From Halarcobacter anaerophilus (lineage in GTDB: Bacteria; Campylobacterota; Campylobacteria; Campylobacterales; Arcobacteraceae), in assembly GCF_006459125.1 (NCBI RefSeq), contig NZ_CP041070.1:1116001-1180000 (forward strand): a DNA stretch of 64,000 nt, given 5' to 3'. Position numbers and translations under genes: made by a program. Every line of letters starts with the position of its first letter. Positions within the stretch are counted from its first letter, which is position 1. Positions 35,565 through 44,937 of this stretch are shown here, in pieces. The notes beneath the pieces were generated by a model. That model saw only the letters and a program-made list of their open reading frames with translations. It made no database searches and was not told the origin of the DNA.

Positions 35565-36552
35565 TATTACCCTAGCTCACGGAAACGGCGGGCAAGAAAA
35601 CAATGAATTAATTACTAAAATTTTTTATAAAGCCTTTAAAAACGATATTTTGGCAAAAAGTGAAGATGCAGCTGTTATAGAAAACGGTAACTTAGCTTTT
35701 AGTACCGATTCTTTTACCGTAAGTCCAATAGAGTTTCCTGGCTCAAATATAGGAAAACTCTCAATTTGCGGAACTTGCAATGATTTAGCCATGATGGGTG
35801 CAAGTCCTAAATATCTTACTTGTTCTGTGATTATAGAAGAGGGCTTTGATGTAAAAACTTTGAAAAGATTAGTTTCAAGTATGGAAGAAGAGCTTAAAAT
35901 AAACGGTGCTGTTGTTGTAAGCGGAGATACAAAAGTAGTTCCAAAAGGAAGCGTAGATAAAATTTTTATAAACACAACAGGAATAGGAGAGATAAAACAA
36001 AAAGGTATTTCTTCAAATAATATCCAAGAAGATGACGTAATCCTTGTCTCTAACTCTATAGGAAAACACGGAGCCACTATTTTTGCAGCAAGGGAAGGAA
36101 TAGATTTTTCGACAAATTTAAAATCCGATTGTGCTTCACTTTGGCCGGTAGTAGAAAAACTTATTGATGAAAATATTCAAATAAGAGCTTTAAGAGATGC
36201 TACAAGAGGCGGAGTTAGTGCAGTTTTAAATGAATGGGCGAAACAATCGGATATTTGTATCGAAATTGAAGAAGAAAAAATTCCCGTATGTGATGAGGTA
36301 AACGGAGTTTGTGAGCTTTTGGGTTTTGAAGCTTTAAGTCTTGCAAATGAAGGAACTTTTGTTATGGCTGTTTCTAAAGAACAAGTTTCAAAAGCTTTAG
36401 AAATTTTAAAATCAATGCAGACCTCAAAAGAGGCTGTAGTAATAGGCGAAGTAACTTCAAAACATAAAGGAAAGGTTGTATTAAATACAGCTTGGGGAAC
36501 ACAAAGATTTATTGATTTGCCTACAGGTGAATTATTGCCAAGGATTTGTTAA
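35557..36552 (+). CDS. hypE: Hydrogenase expression/formation protein HypE
   Basis: 331 residues from ATG 35557 (GAGG six bases upstream). AHGNGGQENNELI opens the PurM-like ATP-binding domain. FSTDSFTVSPIEFPGSNIGK and RDATRGGVSAVLNEWA follow. The C-terminal PRIC ends in the invariant Cys that is carbamoylated by HypF and dehydrated to thiocyanate. Ends one base before the hypA ATG. Confidence 0.96.
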   Translation: MTNITLAHGNGGQENNELITKIFYKAFKNDILAKSEDAAVIENGNLAFSTDSFTVSPIEFPGSNIGKLSICGTCNDLAMMGASPKYLTCSVIIEEGFDVKTLKRLVSSMEEELKINGAVVVSGDTKVVPKGSVDKIFINTTGIGEIKQKGISSNNIQEDDVILVSNSIGKHGATIFAAREGIDFSTNLKSDCASLWPVVEKLIDENIQIRALRDATRGGVSAVLNEWAKQSDICIEIEEEKIPVCDEVNGVCELLGFEALSLANEGTFVMAVSKEQVSKALEILKSMQTSKEAVVIGEVTSKHKGKVVLNTAWGTQRFIDLPTGELLPRIC

Positions 36553-36553
36553 A

Positions 36554-36895
36554 ATGCACGAATATAGTATTGTTCAATCTTTATTAGATAGTTGTGAAGA
36601 ACACGCAAAACAAAATGATTCTACAAAAGTTACGAAAGTAGTTGTTAAAATCGGAGTTTTAAGCGGAGTTGAGCCTGATTTACTTCAAACAGCATTTGAT
36701 ACATTTAAAGAAAAAACTGTTTGTGATGGTGCCGAATTTATAATAAACCATCAAAAAGTGGTTATCAGCTGTCTCTCCTGCGGTAAAGAATCCACTTTGG
36801 AAAAAAATGAATTTTGCTGCCCTTCGTGTAACTCAAACAAAATAAAAGTAATCGACGGAGAAGATATGTTTTTAATGAGCTTGGAGATGGAATAA
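36554..36895 (+). CDS. hypA: Hydrogenase nickel incorporation protein HypA
   Basis: 113 residues from ATG 36554. The mature N-terminus MHEYSIVQSLLDSCEEHA contains the nickel-binding MHE(H/Y). The zinc site is CLSC near residue 73 and CPSC near 91. It delivers Ni with HypB. Last gene of the hyp operon; no clear terminator was seen before the transporter gene 111 bp downstream. Confidence 0.95.
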   Translation: MHEYSIVQSLLDSCEEHAKQNDSTKVTKVVVKIGVLSGVEPDLLQTAFDTFKEKTVCDGAEFIINHQKVVISCLSCGKESTLEKNEFCCPSCNSNKIKVIDGEDMFLMSLEME

Positions 36896-37006
36896 GTACC
36901 TAAAACATATAACTTTCTTGTAATTTGAACGAAATATATACAACATATACAAAAACTTTTTGCAAATTTATGATACCATTTTTGAATAAATTTACAAGGA
37001 GTATAA

Positions 37007-38122
37007 ATGAAGAAATTAATTAGTTTAGCAGTTGCTTCAGCATTAACTTGTGGGGTAGCTCTAGCAAAAGAGATTAAAGTCGGTGCATTAATGCCAATGA
37101 CAGGTACCATTGCTGCATACGGACAAACTGCTAATTTAGGAGTTGAATTAGCAAACAAACTACAACCGAAACTTAAAAACGGAGATACTATAAAATTAGT
37201 ATTATTAGATAATAAAGGGGATAAAGTAGAGACTGCAAACGGTACGACAAGACTTATCTCATCTGATAAAGTTGTTGCTATTTTAGGACCTTTAACTTCT
37301 TCAAACACAGCTCAAGCAATCTCAATTGCAGAGAAAAAACATGTTCCTATTGTTGCACCTGTTGCTACAAATGACAAACTGACTACAAAAAGAGAGTATG
37401 CAAATAGAGTTTGTTTTACTGACTCTTTCCAAGGTGAAGTAGTTGCAAATTATGCAATTTCTCAAGGGTATAAAAGTGCAGTTTTATTAGTAGATCAAGC
37501 ACAAGTTTACTCTTTAGGTTTGGCAAAAGCATTCCAAAAAGCTTTCAAAGATAAAGGCGGAAAGCTTTTAAAGAAAATAAAAATTACCTCTGGTGATAAA
37601 GATTTTAAAGCAGTTGTTTCTCAAATAAAACAGTTAAACCCTGACTTCTTATTCTTACCTTTATATCACCCTGAGGCTTCAATGATTGCAAGACAATCTA
37701 AACAATTAGGTTTAACAAAACCAATGTTTAGTGGAGACGGTGTTGCAAACCAAACTTTTATAGATTTAGGTGGAGATGCTGTTGAAGGTTATATGTTTAC
37801 CGACTTTTTTGATTCAACAAATCCTCCTTCTCAAACTTCAGCTGATTTCGTAGCATTTCATGAAAAAGAGACAGGTAAAAAAGAGGTTAACTCATTTACT
37901 GCTTTGGGAGCTGATTCATATAATATCTTGATTGATGCAATGAATAGATGTGAAGATCCGACTGACTCTGTTTGTGTTAACAAAGAGATTAAAAAAACAA
38001 AAGATTTTGACGGTGTTTCAGGTAAAATCAGTATTGATAAAAACGGTAACGCAATTAGATCGGCAGTTATCAAAGAGATTAAAAGTGGTAAAGCTGGATA
38101 TAAAGCTACAGTAAATCCATAA
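37007..38122 (+). CDS. ABC transporter substrate-binding protein, branched-chain amino acid type
   Basis: 371 residues with a Sec signal (MKKLISLAVASALTCGVALA). The mature part begins KEIKVGALMPMTGTIAAYGQ, the LivJ/LivK-type periplasmic binding fold. Ligand could be leucine/isoleucine/valine or another small amide or amino acid; this is not decided by sequence. A terminator after it suggests that it is made in excess over the downstream permease genes, as is common for binding proteins. ACAAGGAG precedes the ATG. Confidence 0.9.
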   Translation: MKKLISLAVASALTCGVALAKEIKVGALMPMTGTIAAYGQTANLGVELANKLQPKLKNGDTIKLVLLDNKGDKVETANGTTRLISSDKVVAILGPLTSSNTAQAISIAEKKHVPIVAPVATNDKLTTKREYANRVCFTDSFQGEVVANYAISQGYKSAVLLVDQAQVYSLGLAKAFQKAFKDKGGKLLKKIKITSGDKDFKAVVSQIKQLNPDFLFLPLYHPEASMIARQSKQLGLTKPMFSGDGVANQTFIDLGGDAVEGYMFTDFFDSTNPPSQTSADFVAFHEKETGKKEVNSFTALGADSYNILIDAMNRCEDPTDSVCVNKEIKKTKDFDGVSGKISIDKNGNAIRSAVIKEIKSGKAGYKATVNP

Positions 38123-38136
38123 TAACTATTTTTTAT

Positions 38137-38170
38137 AAAAAAGCCTAGTTTCTTTGCTAGGCTTTTTTTT
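38137..38170 (+). terminator. Terminator/attenuator between binding-protein gene and livH
   Basis: AAAAGCCTAG, 8-base loop TTTCTTTG, CTAGGCTTTTTTTT. Perfect stem with a long T run, 15 bp after the binding-protein stop. Partial read-through would set the binding protein to permease ratio. Confidence 0.85.
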
Positions 38171-38250
38171 TATTATAAGAAAAATAAAGTCTTTCATGTT
38201 TTTTTTCTTATGATAAAATTAGGATTTTTTAAATAATTTTGGGAGACTTG

Positions 38251-39147
38251 ATGGATATATTAACATTTATGCAACAAATGGTTAATGGATTCTCTTTAGG
38301 ATCTATGTATGCCTTAATTGCAATTGGTTATACGATGGTGTACGGTGTTTTAAGGCTTATAAACTTTGCACACGGTGATATTATGATGGTTGGTGCCTTT
38401 TTAGGTTATACTTTTATGGCAGTATTTAATTTACCTTTCTCTTTGACTATATTACTTTCTGTAGTATTCGCTGCTTTACTTGGAATTTTGATGGATAAAA
38501 TTGCATATAAACCATTAAGAGAAGCTCCTAGAATCTCACTTTTAATTACTGCAATAGGTATCTCTTTTTTCTTGGAAAATGCTTTTACGGTATTTGCCGG
38601 CGGTGTTCCAAGAGCTTTTCCTGTTCCTTCTTATATGGAAAATATTTTTAATGTTGCAGGGCTTACTTTTTCTGCCTCATCTATAACTGTTCCTATTGTA
38701 ACAATGATTCTTTTATTGGCAATTTTGTATGTATTATATAAAACAAAATACGGAATGGCAATCAGAGCTTTATCTTTTGATATAAAAACAGTTAATTTAA
38801 TGGGTGTTGATGCAAATATGATTATTGCGATTGTTTTTGGTTTAGGTTCTGCACTTGCAGCAGTAGGTGGAATTTTCTGGGCGGTAAATTATCCTTCTGT
38901 TGAACCTATGATGGGAGTTTTAGTAGGACTTAAAGCCTTTGCAGCAGCAGTCGTAGGCGGTATAGGTTCCGTAACGGGAGCTGTTATAGGAGGTTTTATA
39001 ATTGGATTTACGGAAGTTGTAGTTATTACGTTTTTCCCTGAACTTGGCGGATATAAAGATGCTTTTGCTTTTGTATTTTTAATTTTGGTATTACTGTTTA
39101 AGCCTACAGGTATTATGGGCGAAGATTTAGAAAAAAGTAGGTTTTAG
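38251..39147 (+). CDS. livH: Branched-chain amino acid ABC transporter permease LivH
   Basis: 298 residues from ATG 38251 (GGGAG five bases upstream; TTG codons at 38239 and 38248 rejected). Eight or so membrane helices. NGFSLGSMYALIAIGYTMVYG and LRLINFAHGDIMMVGAF at the start are the LivH signature, and FAAAVVGGIGSVTGAVIGG near 232 the family motif that contacts the ATPase. Pairs with LivM as the transmembrane channel. Confidence 0.92.
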   Translation: MDILTFMQQMVNGFSLGSMYALIAIGYTMVYGVLRLINFAHGDIMMVGAFLGYTFMAVFNLPFSLTILLSVVFAALLGILMDKIAYKPLREAPRISLLITAIGISFFLENAFTVFAGGVPRAFPVPSYMENIFNVAGLTFSASSITVPIVTMILLLAILYVLYKTKYGMAIRALSFDIKTVNLMGVDANMIIAIVFGLGSALAAVGGIFWAVNYPSVEPMMGVLVGLKAFAAAVVGGIGSVTGAVIGGFIIGFTEVVVITFFPELGGYKDAFAFVFLILVLLFKPTGIMGEDLEKSRF

Positions 39148-39149
39148 TT

Positions 39150-40196
39150 ATGGTAGAAAATCAAATATTTACAAAACAAAGATTAATAAACTTATCAATA
39201 ATAATTGCGGCAATTTGGTTTACATGGTTTGCACAAAATCATTTTGATGAATATACTGTTAGAATTATAAACAATGTTGCAATTTTTATTATTTTGGCAG
39301 TTTCATACAATCTGATAAACGGAGTTACAGGGCAGTTTTCATTGGAACCAAACGGTTTTGTGGCAATAGGAGCTTATGTTACGGCAATATTAACCGTAGA
39401 TGCAGAAGGAATGTTATATCAATATGATTTGGAAGATCCTGCTCAATGGGTATTGGCATTGCAAGCGGATTTTGTTTGGGCTTTACTTTTTTCGGGAATA
39501 ATTTCTGCTTTATTGGCTCTTTCTTTAGCTTTCCCCGTATTTAGAGTAAGAGGGGATTATCTTGCTATCGTTACTCTTGGTTTTGGTTTTATTATTAGAA
39601 TAATAACAATCAATGTTCCTGCTGTTACAAACGGATCTTTAGGGATAAATGATATTCCCGAACATTCAAATCTCTATTGGACTTGCGGTGCCGCAATAAT
39701 TGCGGTTGTAGTGATATTAAATGTTATATATTCAAAATACGGAAGAGCAATGAAAGCTGTAAGAGACGATGAAGATGCGGCTACAGCAATGGGTATTAAT
39801 ACTTTTAAAACAAAAACTCTTGCCTTTTCGACTTCTGCATTTTTTGAAGGTGTAGGAGGTGGTTTGTTAGCTGCACTATTAACTTCGATTTCACCTGATT
39901 TATTTACGTTTTTATTAACTTTCCAACTTCTTATTATAATAGTTCTTGGAGGTTTAGGAAGTACTACAGGAGCAATAATAGGTACGATTTTAGTTATGGC
40001 AGGACTTGAATGGATGAGATTCTTAGATGAACCGATGAATCTTTTCGGGTATCAAACAGAAGGCTTACCTGGTATGAGAATGGTTGTTTTTTCACTTATT
40101 TTAATTGTCGTAATGCTATTTGCCAGAGAAGGACTAATGGGTAAAAAAGAGCTATTTGAATTGAAAATTTTTAAGAAAAAAAAGGCAGATAAATGA
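39150..40196 (+). CDS. livM: Branched-chain amino acid ABC transporter permease LivM
   Basis: 348 residues with about nine helices. YNLINGVTGQFSLEPNGFVAIGAY near residue 55 and LAIVTLGFGFIIRI near 135 are LivM signatures; KAVRDDEDAATAMGI near 197 is the cytosolic coupling loop, followed by VLGGLGSTTGAIIGT. Two bases after livH, and overlaps livG by 4 bp (ATGA). Confidence 0.92.
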   Translation: MVENQIFTKQRLINLSIIIAAIWFTWFAQNHFDEYTVRIINNVAIFIILAVSYNLINGVTGQFSLEPNGFVAIGAYVTAILTVDAEGMLYQYDLEDPAQWVLALQADFVWALLFSGIISALLALSLAFPVFRVRGDYLAIVTLGFGFIIRIITINVPAVTNGSLGINDIPEHSNLYWTCGAAIIAVVVILNVIYSKYGRAMKAVRDDEDAATAMGINTFKTKTLAFSTSAFFEGVGGGLLAALLTSISPDLFTFLLTFQLLIIIVLGGLGSTTGAIIGTILVMAGLEWMRFLDEPMNLFGYQTEGLPGMRMVVFSLILIVVMLFAREGLMGKKELFELKIFKKKKADK

Positions 40197-40960
40197 TTTT
40201 AGAGGTTTGTAATATTACTAAAAAATTCGGTGGAGTCACTGCTATTAATAATACCTCTTTTCATGTAAAAGCAAAAGAGATTTACGGTCTAATTGGTCCA
40301 AACGGTGCAGGGAAAACAACTCTTTTTAATATAATAACGGGAAACTATGAACCCACAGAAGGAATGGTAAAGTTTCACGGACAAAGAATAGACGGAATTA
40401 AACCTTATAAAATCGTACATAGAGGAATTGCAAGAACTTTTCAAAATATTAGATTGTTTAATTCAATGACCGTATTAGATAATATTTTAATAGGCTTTGA
40501 TTATCAAGCTGAATATTCATATTTAGAAGCAATTTTAAGACTTCCTAGATTTTTTAAAGAAGAGAAAAGAATCAAAAAAAGAGCTTTTGAAATAATGGAT
40601 GTTTTAGGAATCAAAAAATATGCACAAGAGATGGCAACTTCATTATCTTACGGTCAGCAAAGAAAAGTTGAAATAGCAAGAGCCTTGGCTGCTTCTCCTC
40701 AACTTCTTCTTTTAGATGAACCAGCAGCTGGTATGAATCCCCATGAAACTGAAGAGTTGGCAAATCTGTTTTTTAAAATAAGAGATGAGTTTGACGTAAC
40801 TATTCTTTTAATAGAACATGATATGAAATTTGTAAATAAACTTTGCGATAGAGTTATGGTTTTAGATTACGGAAAAACTATTTTTGAAGGTGATATTAAA
40901 GATGCAATTAATGATCAAGAGGTAATAAAAGCCTATCTGGGAGATTTTAAACATGCTTAA
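40193..40960 (+). CDS. livG: Branched-chain amino acid ABC transporter ATPase LivG
   Basis: 255 residues. Walker A GPNGAGKTTLFN (about 34-45), signature LSYGQQRKVEIARAL, Walker B LLLLDEPAAGMNP, and the switch His in LLIEHDMKFV. The long insertion between Walker A and signature (QAEYSYLEAILRLPRF) is typical of LivG. Forms a heterodimer with LivF to drive uptake. Confidence 0.94.
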   Translation: MILEVCNITKKFGGVTAINNTSFHVKAKEIYGLIGPNGAGKTTLFNIITGNYEPTEGMVKFHGQRIDGIKPYKIVHRGIARTFQNIRLFNSMTVLDNILIGFDYQAEYSYLEAILRLPRFFKEEKRIKKRAFEIMDVLGIKKYAQEMATSLSYGQQRKVEIARALAASPQLLLLDEPAAGMNPHETEELANLFFKIRDEFDVTILLIEHDMKFVNKLCDRVMVLDYGKTIFEGDIKDAINDQEVIKAYLGDFKHA

Positions 40961-41648
40961 AGTAAAAAATTTAGAAGTATTTTACGGACTTATAAAAGCC
41001 GTAAAAGGTATTGATTTTAACGTTCAAGCAGGTCAGATAGTATCTTTAATCGGTTCAAACGGAGCAGGAAAAACATCAACCTTGCAATCAATTGTAAATG
41101 ACGTAAAGAAAAAAGGGAAAATAATTTTTAATGATGTTGATATTTCTCATCATAAAACTCATAAAATAGTAAAAGAGGGTATCTCTTTAGTTCCTGAGGG
41201 AAGAAGAGTTTTTCAAAATCTGACAATAGAAGAAAACCTTAGAATGGGTGCTTTTAACAATGATGATATTTATGAAGAGTATCAAGAAAGAATGTTCAAA
41301 CTTTTTCCTAGACTTATAGACAAAAAAGGGCAGTTAGGCGGAACTATGAGCGGAGGTGAGCAACAAATGCTTGCTATTGCAAGAGCTTTAATGTCTTCTC
41401 CGAAACTTCTTATGCTTGACGAACCCTCTTTAGGTTTGGCTCCTAAAATCGTGGGAGAACTTTTTGATACGATAGTAAGATTAAAAGAGGAAGGATTTAC
41501 TATTCTTTTAGTAGAGCAAAATGCTTTTGCCGCACTTGAAATTTCAGATTATGCTTATGTTCTAGAAAACGGTAAAGTAGCTTTGGAAGATGAAGCCTCT
41601 AAATTAATAGATTCTGATGAGATAAGAAAAAAATATTTAGGAGCTTAA
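40953..41648 (+). CDS. livF: Branched-chain amino acid ABC transporter ATPase LivF
   Basis: 231 residues. Walker A GSNGAGKTSTLQ, LVPEGRRVFQNLTIEENLRMG (typical LivF), signature MSGGEQQMLAIARAL, Walker B LMLDEPSLGLAP. Overlaps livG by 8 bp and closes the operon. A weak AT-rich hairpin follows at 41648-41665. Confidence 0.94.
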   Translation: MLKVKNLEVFYGLIKAVKGIDFNVQAGQIVSLIGSNGAGKTSTLQSIVNDVKKKGKIIFNDVDISHHKTHKIVKEGISLVPEGRRVFQNLTIEENLRMGAFNNDDIYEEYQERMFKLFPRLIDKKGQLGGTMSGGEQQMLAIARALMSSPKLLMLDEPSLGLAPKIVGELFDTIVRLKEEGFTILLVEQNAFAALEISDYAYVLENGKVALEDEASKLIDSDEIRKKYLGA

Positions 41649-41722
41649 TTCATTTATTTATGAATGATTAACCTTTTTATATTAAAATAATTATTAAGAC
41701 AAATTAATTTTATAGGATATAT

Positions 41723-42127
41723 ATGCTTTTAATGAAACTCGAGGCAAGAGAAAAATTCTCTTTTTTACAACTTGCTCACTATTTGGCAAGAATTGATAAT
41801 GATTACGGTGAAAAAGAGAGGGAAATTATTTTAGAATATTGTGCCGAGATGGGTATAGAAAATGACGAAGATTTTGATATTGAAGAGTTTTCTTTAGAAG
41901 GAACATTAAAAGATTTTAAGTCTGACAAAAGTAAAAAAATAGTAATACTAGAGTTAATGATACTAATTCATGCTGATGATAAATTTGATTTAAAAGAGAG
42001 AGAATTAATCTCAAAAATAAATGACTCTTTTAAATTATCTTCCGAAAATTTGGAGTTTTGTTCACAATGGGGAAAAGGTGTTGCAGCCCTTTATTCTCAG
42101 GGAAAACTCTTTATTAACGGTGAATAA
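41723..42127 (+). CDS. TerB-like helical protein
   Basis: 134 residues, no signal or membrane segment. The all-helical pattern with repeated acidic motifs (ARIDNDYGEKEREII near residue 23 and MILIHADDKFDLKERELI near 80) is that of the TerB/DjlA-N family, in which the acidic residues may bind metal. The family name comes from tellurite resistance; no ter operon is present here, so a general stress or membrane-associated function is as likely. Start ATG 41723 follows AGGATAT. Confidence 0.6.
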   Translation: MLLMKLEAREKFSFLQLAHYLARIDNDYGEKEREIILEYCAEMGIENDEDFDIEEFSLEGTLKDFKSDKSKKIVILELMILIHADDKFDLKERELISKINDSFKLSSENLEFCSQWGKGVAALYSQGKLFINGE

Positions 42128-42184
42128 AAAATAATTTTTGAGTTTAAACAGTTTTTCTAGGATAAATTAGATAAAATAATATGC

Positions 42185-42388
42185 ATGGAAATCATTGAAA
42201 AATTAAATATGAAAATTGATAAATTAATATATGAATATGAGCTCTTGAAAAAAGAGAATGACAACTTACGTCAAGACTTAGATAATTTAAAAAATAAAAA
42301 TGATGAATTAGAGAGAAACAATCAAGATATGCTTTTAAGAATTGATAGTACACTAACTTTCGTTGAGGCAAAAAATATTGGAAAATAA
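42185..42388 (+). CDS. Small coiled-coil protein (ZapB-like in form)
   Basis: 67 residues that are almost entirely one predicted coiled coil (KKENDNLRQDLDNLKNKNDE). Size and character recall ZapB or similar division-associated coiled coils, but coiled coils are not diagnostic. Its end overlaps or abuts the next small gene, with which it probably works. Function not assigned. Confidence 0.6.
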   Translation: MEIIEKLNMKIDKLIYEYELLKKENDNLRQDLDNLKNKNDELERNNQDMLLRIDSTLTFVEAKNIGK

Positions 42389-42587
42389 ATTGACATTTCA
42401 CATAAATAATATGGCTTATACAATTGTAGTTGATGAAAAAATTGCCGACGAGATCGGCAAATATTTGGATTTGGAAAAGAGTTTGGATACAAGAGATTTA
42501 TTGGCTGCTTATATCAGAATTGCACAAGAATTTACTTTTTTTAAAAATGATTTGGAAGAGATTTCTCAAAAGATTCCAAAACTTTAA
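42378..42587 (+). CDS. Small cytosolic protein, possibly ZapA-like
   Basis: About 65-69 residues. Start uncertain: TTG at 42378 (overlapping the previous gene), TTG at 42390 or ATG at 42411. The sequence FHINNMAYTIVVDEKIADEIGKY followed by a helix (DLLAAYIRIAQEFTFFKND) has the beta-hairpin plus long helix layout of ZapA, the FtsZ-ring-associated protein. Similarity is by layout only. Adjacent to the ZapB-like coiled-coil gene, which favours the idea weakly. Confidence 0.5.
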   Translation: MENKLTFHINNMAYTIVVDEKIADEIGKYLDLEKSLDTRDLLAAYIRIAQEFTFFKNDLEEISQKIPKL

Positions 42588-42592
42588 CTCTT

Positions 42593-43024
42593 ATGAAAAA
42601 AGCCTTTTCCTTACTTGAAATAATCTTTGTTATTCTGCTTATTTCAATTTTGGCTCTTTTTGTTATTTCAAAAGTAGAAGATAGTTTGGAATTTGGGAAT
42701 AAAGCAAAAATTAAATCGGAAATAGCCTTAATAAGAAATGCAATAGTTAAAAAACTTACTTCAAACAGGCTTTTAAATATTAATGAAACAATAAAATTGG
42801 ATAATGCATCTTTAGAGATTGAAAACAGTAATCTTTTTGAAAATATTTTAGATTTCTCTTTACTTTCGACTACAACGCAAAAAAAAGATTCGGCAAAATG
42901 GATTAAAAACTCTTCGAATGGATATAAAATTTATATAAATAAAGAACAATTTTTACAGTTTAGTTTTAAAAATAATACTTTCTTATGTGAAAGCAGTAAA
43001 GAGTTATGCGAGAGTTTTGAATGA
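42593..43024 (+). CDS. Type II secretion/type IV pilus pseudopilin-like protein
   Basis: 143 residues. The N-terminus MKKAFSLLEIIFVILLISIL has the prepilin peptidase motif (A-FSLLE; the Glu at +5) followed by a single hydrophobic helix, with a small globular C-terminal domain containing two Cys near the end (FLCESSKELCESF). Expected to be processed by a prepilin peptidase and anchored in the inner membrane. Five bases after the previous gene, and overlaps priA by 4 bp, so it is part of a mixed operon; no secretion machinery genes are nearby. Confidence 0.78.
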   Translation: MKKAFSLLEIIFVILLISILALFVISKVEDSLEFGNKAKIKSEIALIRNAIVKKLTSNRLLNINETIKLDNASLEIENSNLFENILDFSLLSTTTQKKDSAKWIKNSSNGYKIYINKEQFLQFSFKNNTFLCESSKELCESFE

Positions 43025-44868
43025 ATTATTATGAAGTAGCTATATTAAAATCTCCTTTGAGTTTTTTAACTTATGAAAGCCAAGAAGATCTTAATATAGG
43101 CGATAAAGTTTTAGTCTCTTTACGAAATAGAAAAAATCTATGCGATGCGGTTATTATAAAAGAGGTTGAAAAACCGACTTTTAAATGTATAGAAATCTCT
43201 GAATGTCTGCCTTTTTATTTTGATAAGAAAATGATTGAAATTGCAACTTTTATATCTCAATATTATGTCTGTTCTTTAGGTGAAGCTTTATCTGTGTTTA
43301 CCCCTTTTAAAAAACAAGATGAATCAAAAGAAGAGAGTGCAGCCTTTGATTCAGCTATTGTTTTATCTAAAGAACAAGAAGAAGCTTACAAGTTTTGTGA
43401 AGAAAAAAAACAGGCTCTGCTTTTTGCAAATACAGGAAGCGGAAAAACTGAAATATATATAAAAACAATAGAAGAAATTTTAAATAAAGGTGCAAATGCT
43501 ATACTTTTGATGCCTGAAATCTCTCTTACTCCTCAAATGCAAAACAGATTAGAAAAAGTTTTTAAAAAAAGTGTTGCAATTTGGCACTCTAAAGTATCGA
43601 AAAAAAGAAAAAACGAGATTTTAGAAGGTATTTACAACGGTGAGATTAAACTTATTGCAGGAGCCAGATCGGCACTTTTTTTACCTTTTAAAAATTTGCA
43701 GCTGATTATAGTAGATGAAGAGCATGACGAATCATATAAAAGTGACAGTAAACCAAGATACAATGCAAAAGATCTCTCTTTGTATATTGCAAAAAAATAT
43801 GATATGAGACTTATTTTAGGAAGTGCAACGGCATCTATAGGCTCTTTTTACAAAGTTCCTTTTTATAGATTAAAAAAGACTTTTTTTGAGACGAAAAAGA
43901 GTATTTTTTTCGATGACTCCTCTTTGGAGTTGTCCCCTAAAATCATAAATAAAATTTCAAATACTTTAGCACATCAAAATCAAGTAATTGTTTTTTTGCC
44001 TACAAGAGCAAACTTTAAATATCAAATCTGTACAAGCTGCGGTAAATCAGTAGAGTGTCCTTATTGTTCCGTATCAATGAGTCTGCATAAAAATGATTTG
44101 GCTTTAAAATGCCATTATTGCGGATATACGCAACAAATTCCTGAAACCTGTCCTTCTTGTCACAACGGAGTAATACATAATCTAAGAGTCGGAACGGCAG
44201 AGATTGAAGAAAAACTAAAAGAGTTGTTTCCTGAAAAGATTGTAAAAAGATTCGATAGAGATGAGATAAAAACAGATGCAAAATTAAAATCTGTATTAAA
44301 TGATTTTAATAATAATAAAATCGATATTTTAGTGGGTACGCAAATGCTTTCTAAAGGTCATGATTATCATAATGTAAAACTTGCCGTAGTTTTAGGAATA
44401 GATTCCGTTTTAAATATGAACTCCTATAAATCAAGAGAAAGAGCTTTGTCTTTACTTATACAAATTGCGGGAAGAAGCGGAAGAAAAGGAGAGGGCGAAG
44501 TTATCGTCCAAACTCAAAATCAAGAGTTTTTTGATTATTACTTAAATGAGAGTGATTATGAAGACTTTTTAAACGGAGAATTAGAGTTTAGAGAAGGTCT
44601 TTATCCTCCTTACGTAAAGATGGCAAAAGTTTTGTTTGCCCACACAAACGGTTTAAAAGTAAAAGATGAGATGGATAAATACGTAAAGTTGTTAAAACAA
44701 AACAAAGATATTGAAGTAGTAGGTTTCGGACAAAGTGCAATATTCAAACTGGCAAACAAATACAGATATGAAATAATTCTTCGTTCTTCCCATATCAAAG
44801 CTTTGTTAACGGCACTTCATAAGATAGATTCGCCGATGGCTGCCATTGATATGGATACGAATTTCTAA
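43021..44868 (+). CDS. priA: Primosomal helicase PriA
   Basis: 615 residues, somewhat shorter than E. coli PriA (732), as is usual in Campylobacterota. Walker A ANTGSGKTEIY near residue 138, VDEEHDESYK (DEEH) near 233. Two zinc-binding clusters are formed by CTSCGKSVECPYC, CHYCGYTQ and CPSCH (about 335-380). Helicase motif V/VI: GTQMLSKGHDY and IQIAGRSGRKG. It restarts stalled replication forks. ATGA coupling to the pseudopilin gene. Confidence 0.95.
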   Translation: MNYYEVAILKSPLSFLTYESQEDLNIGDKVLVSLRNRKNLCDAVIIKEVEKPTFKCIEISECLPFYFDKKMIEIATFISQYYVCSLGEALSVFTPFKKQDESKEESAAFDSAIVLSKEQEEAYKFCEEKKQALLFANTGSGKTEIYIKTIEEILNKGANAILLMPEISLTPQMQNRLEKVFKKSVAIWHSKVSKKRKNEILEGIYNGEIKLIAGARSALFLPFKNLQLIIVDEEHDESYKSDSKPRYNAKDLSLYIAKKYDMRLILGSATASIGSFYKVPFYRLKKTFFETKKSIFFDDSSLELSPKIINKISNTLAHQNQVIVFLPTRANFKYQICTSCGKSVECPYCSVSMSLHKNDLALKCHYCGYTQQIPETCPSCHNGVIHNLRVGTAEIEEKLKELFPEKIVKRFDRDEIKTDAKLKSVLNDFNNNKIDILVGTQMLSKGHDYHNVKLAVVLGIDSVLNMNSYKSRERALSLLIQIAGRSGRKGEGEVIVQTQNQEFFDYYLNESDYEDFLNGELEFREGLYPPYVKMAKVLFAHTNGLKVKDEMDKYVKLLKQNKDIEVVGFGQSAIFKLANKYRYEIILRSSHIKALLTALHKIDSPMAAIDMDTNF

Positions 44869-44937
44869 AGCTGCCTTTTAGTAGCTTTTATGAGAAGTTT
44901 AAGTATAATCAGCCTCAAAATTTTATAAGGAAAAGTT

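Noticed and set aside
41648-41665. ATTCAT-TTATTT-ATGAAT after livF resembles the hydrogenase operator
   Set aside because: The half-sites are in the opposite order (ATTCAT first) and it lies just after a gene end, so it is more likely a weak hairpin at the transporter operon end.
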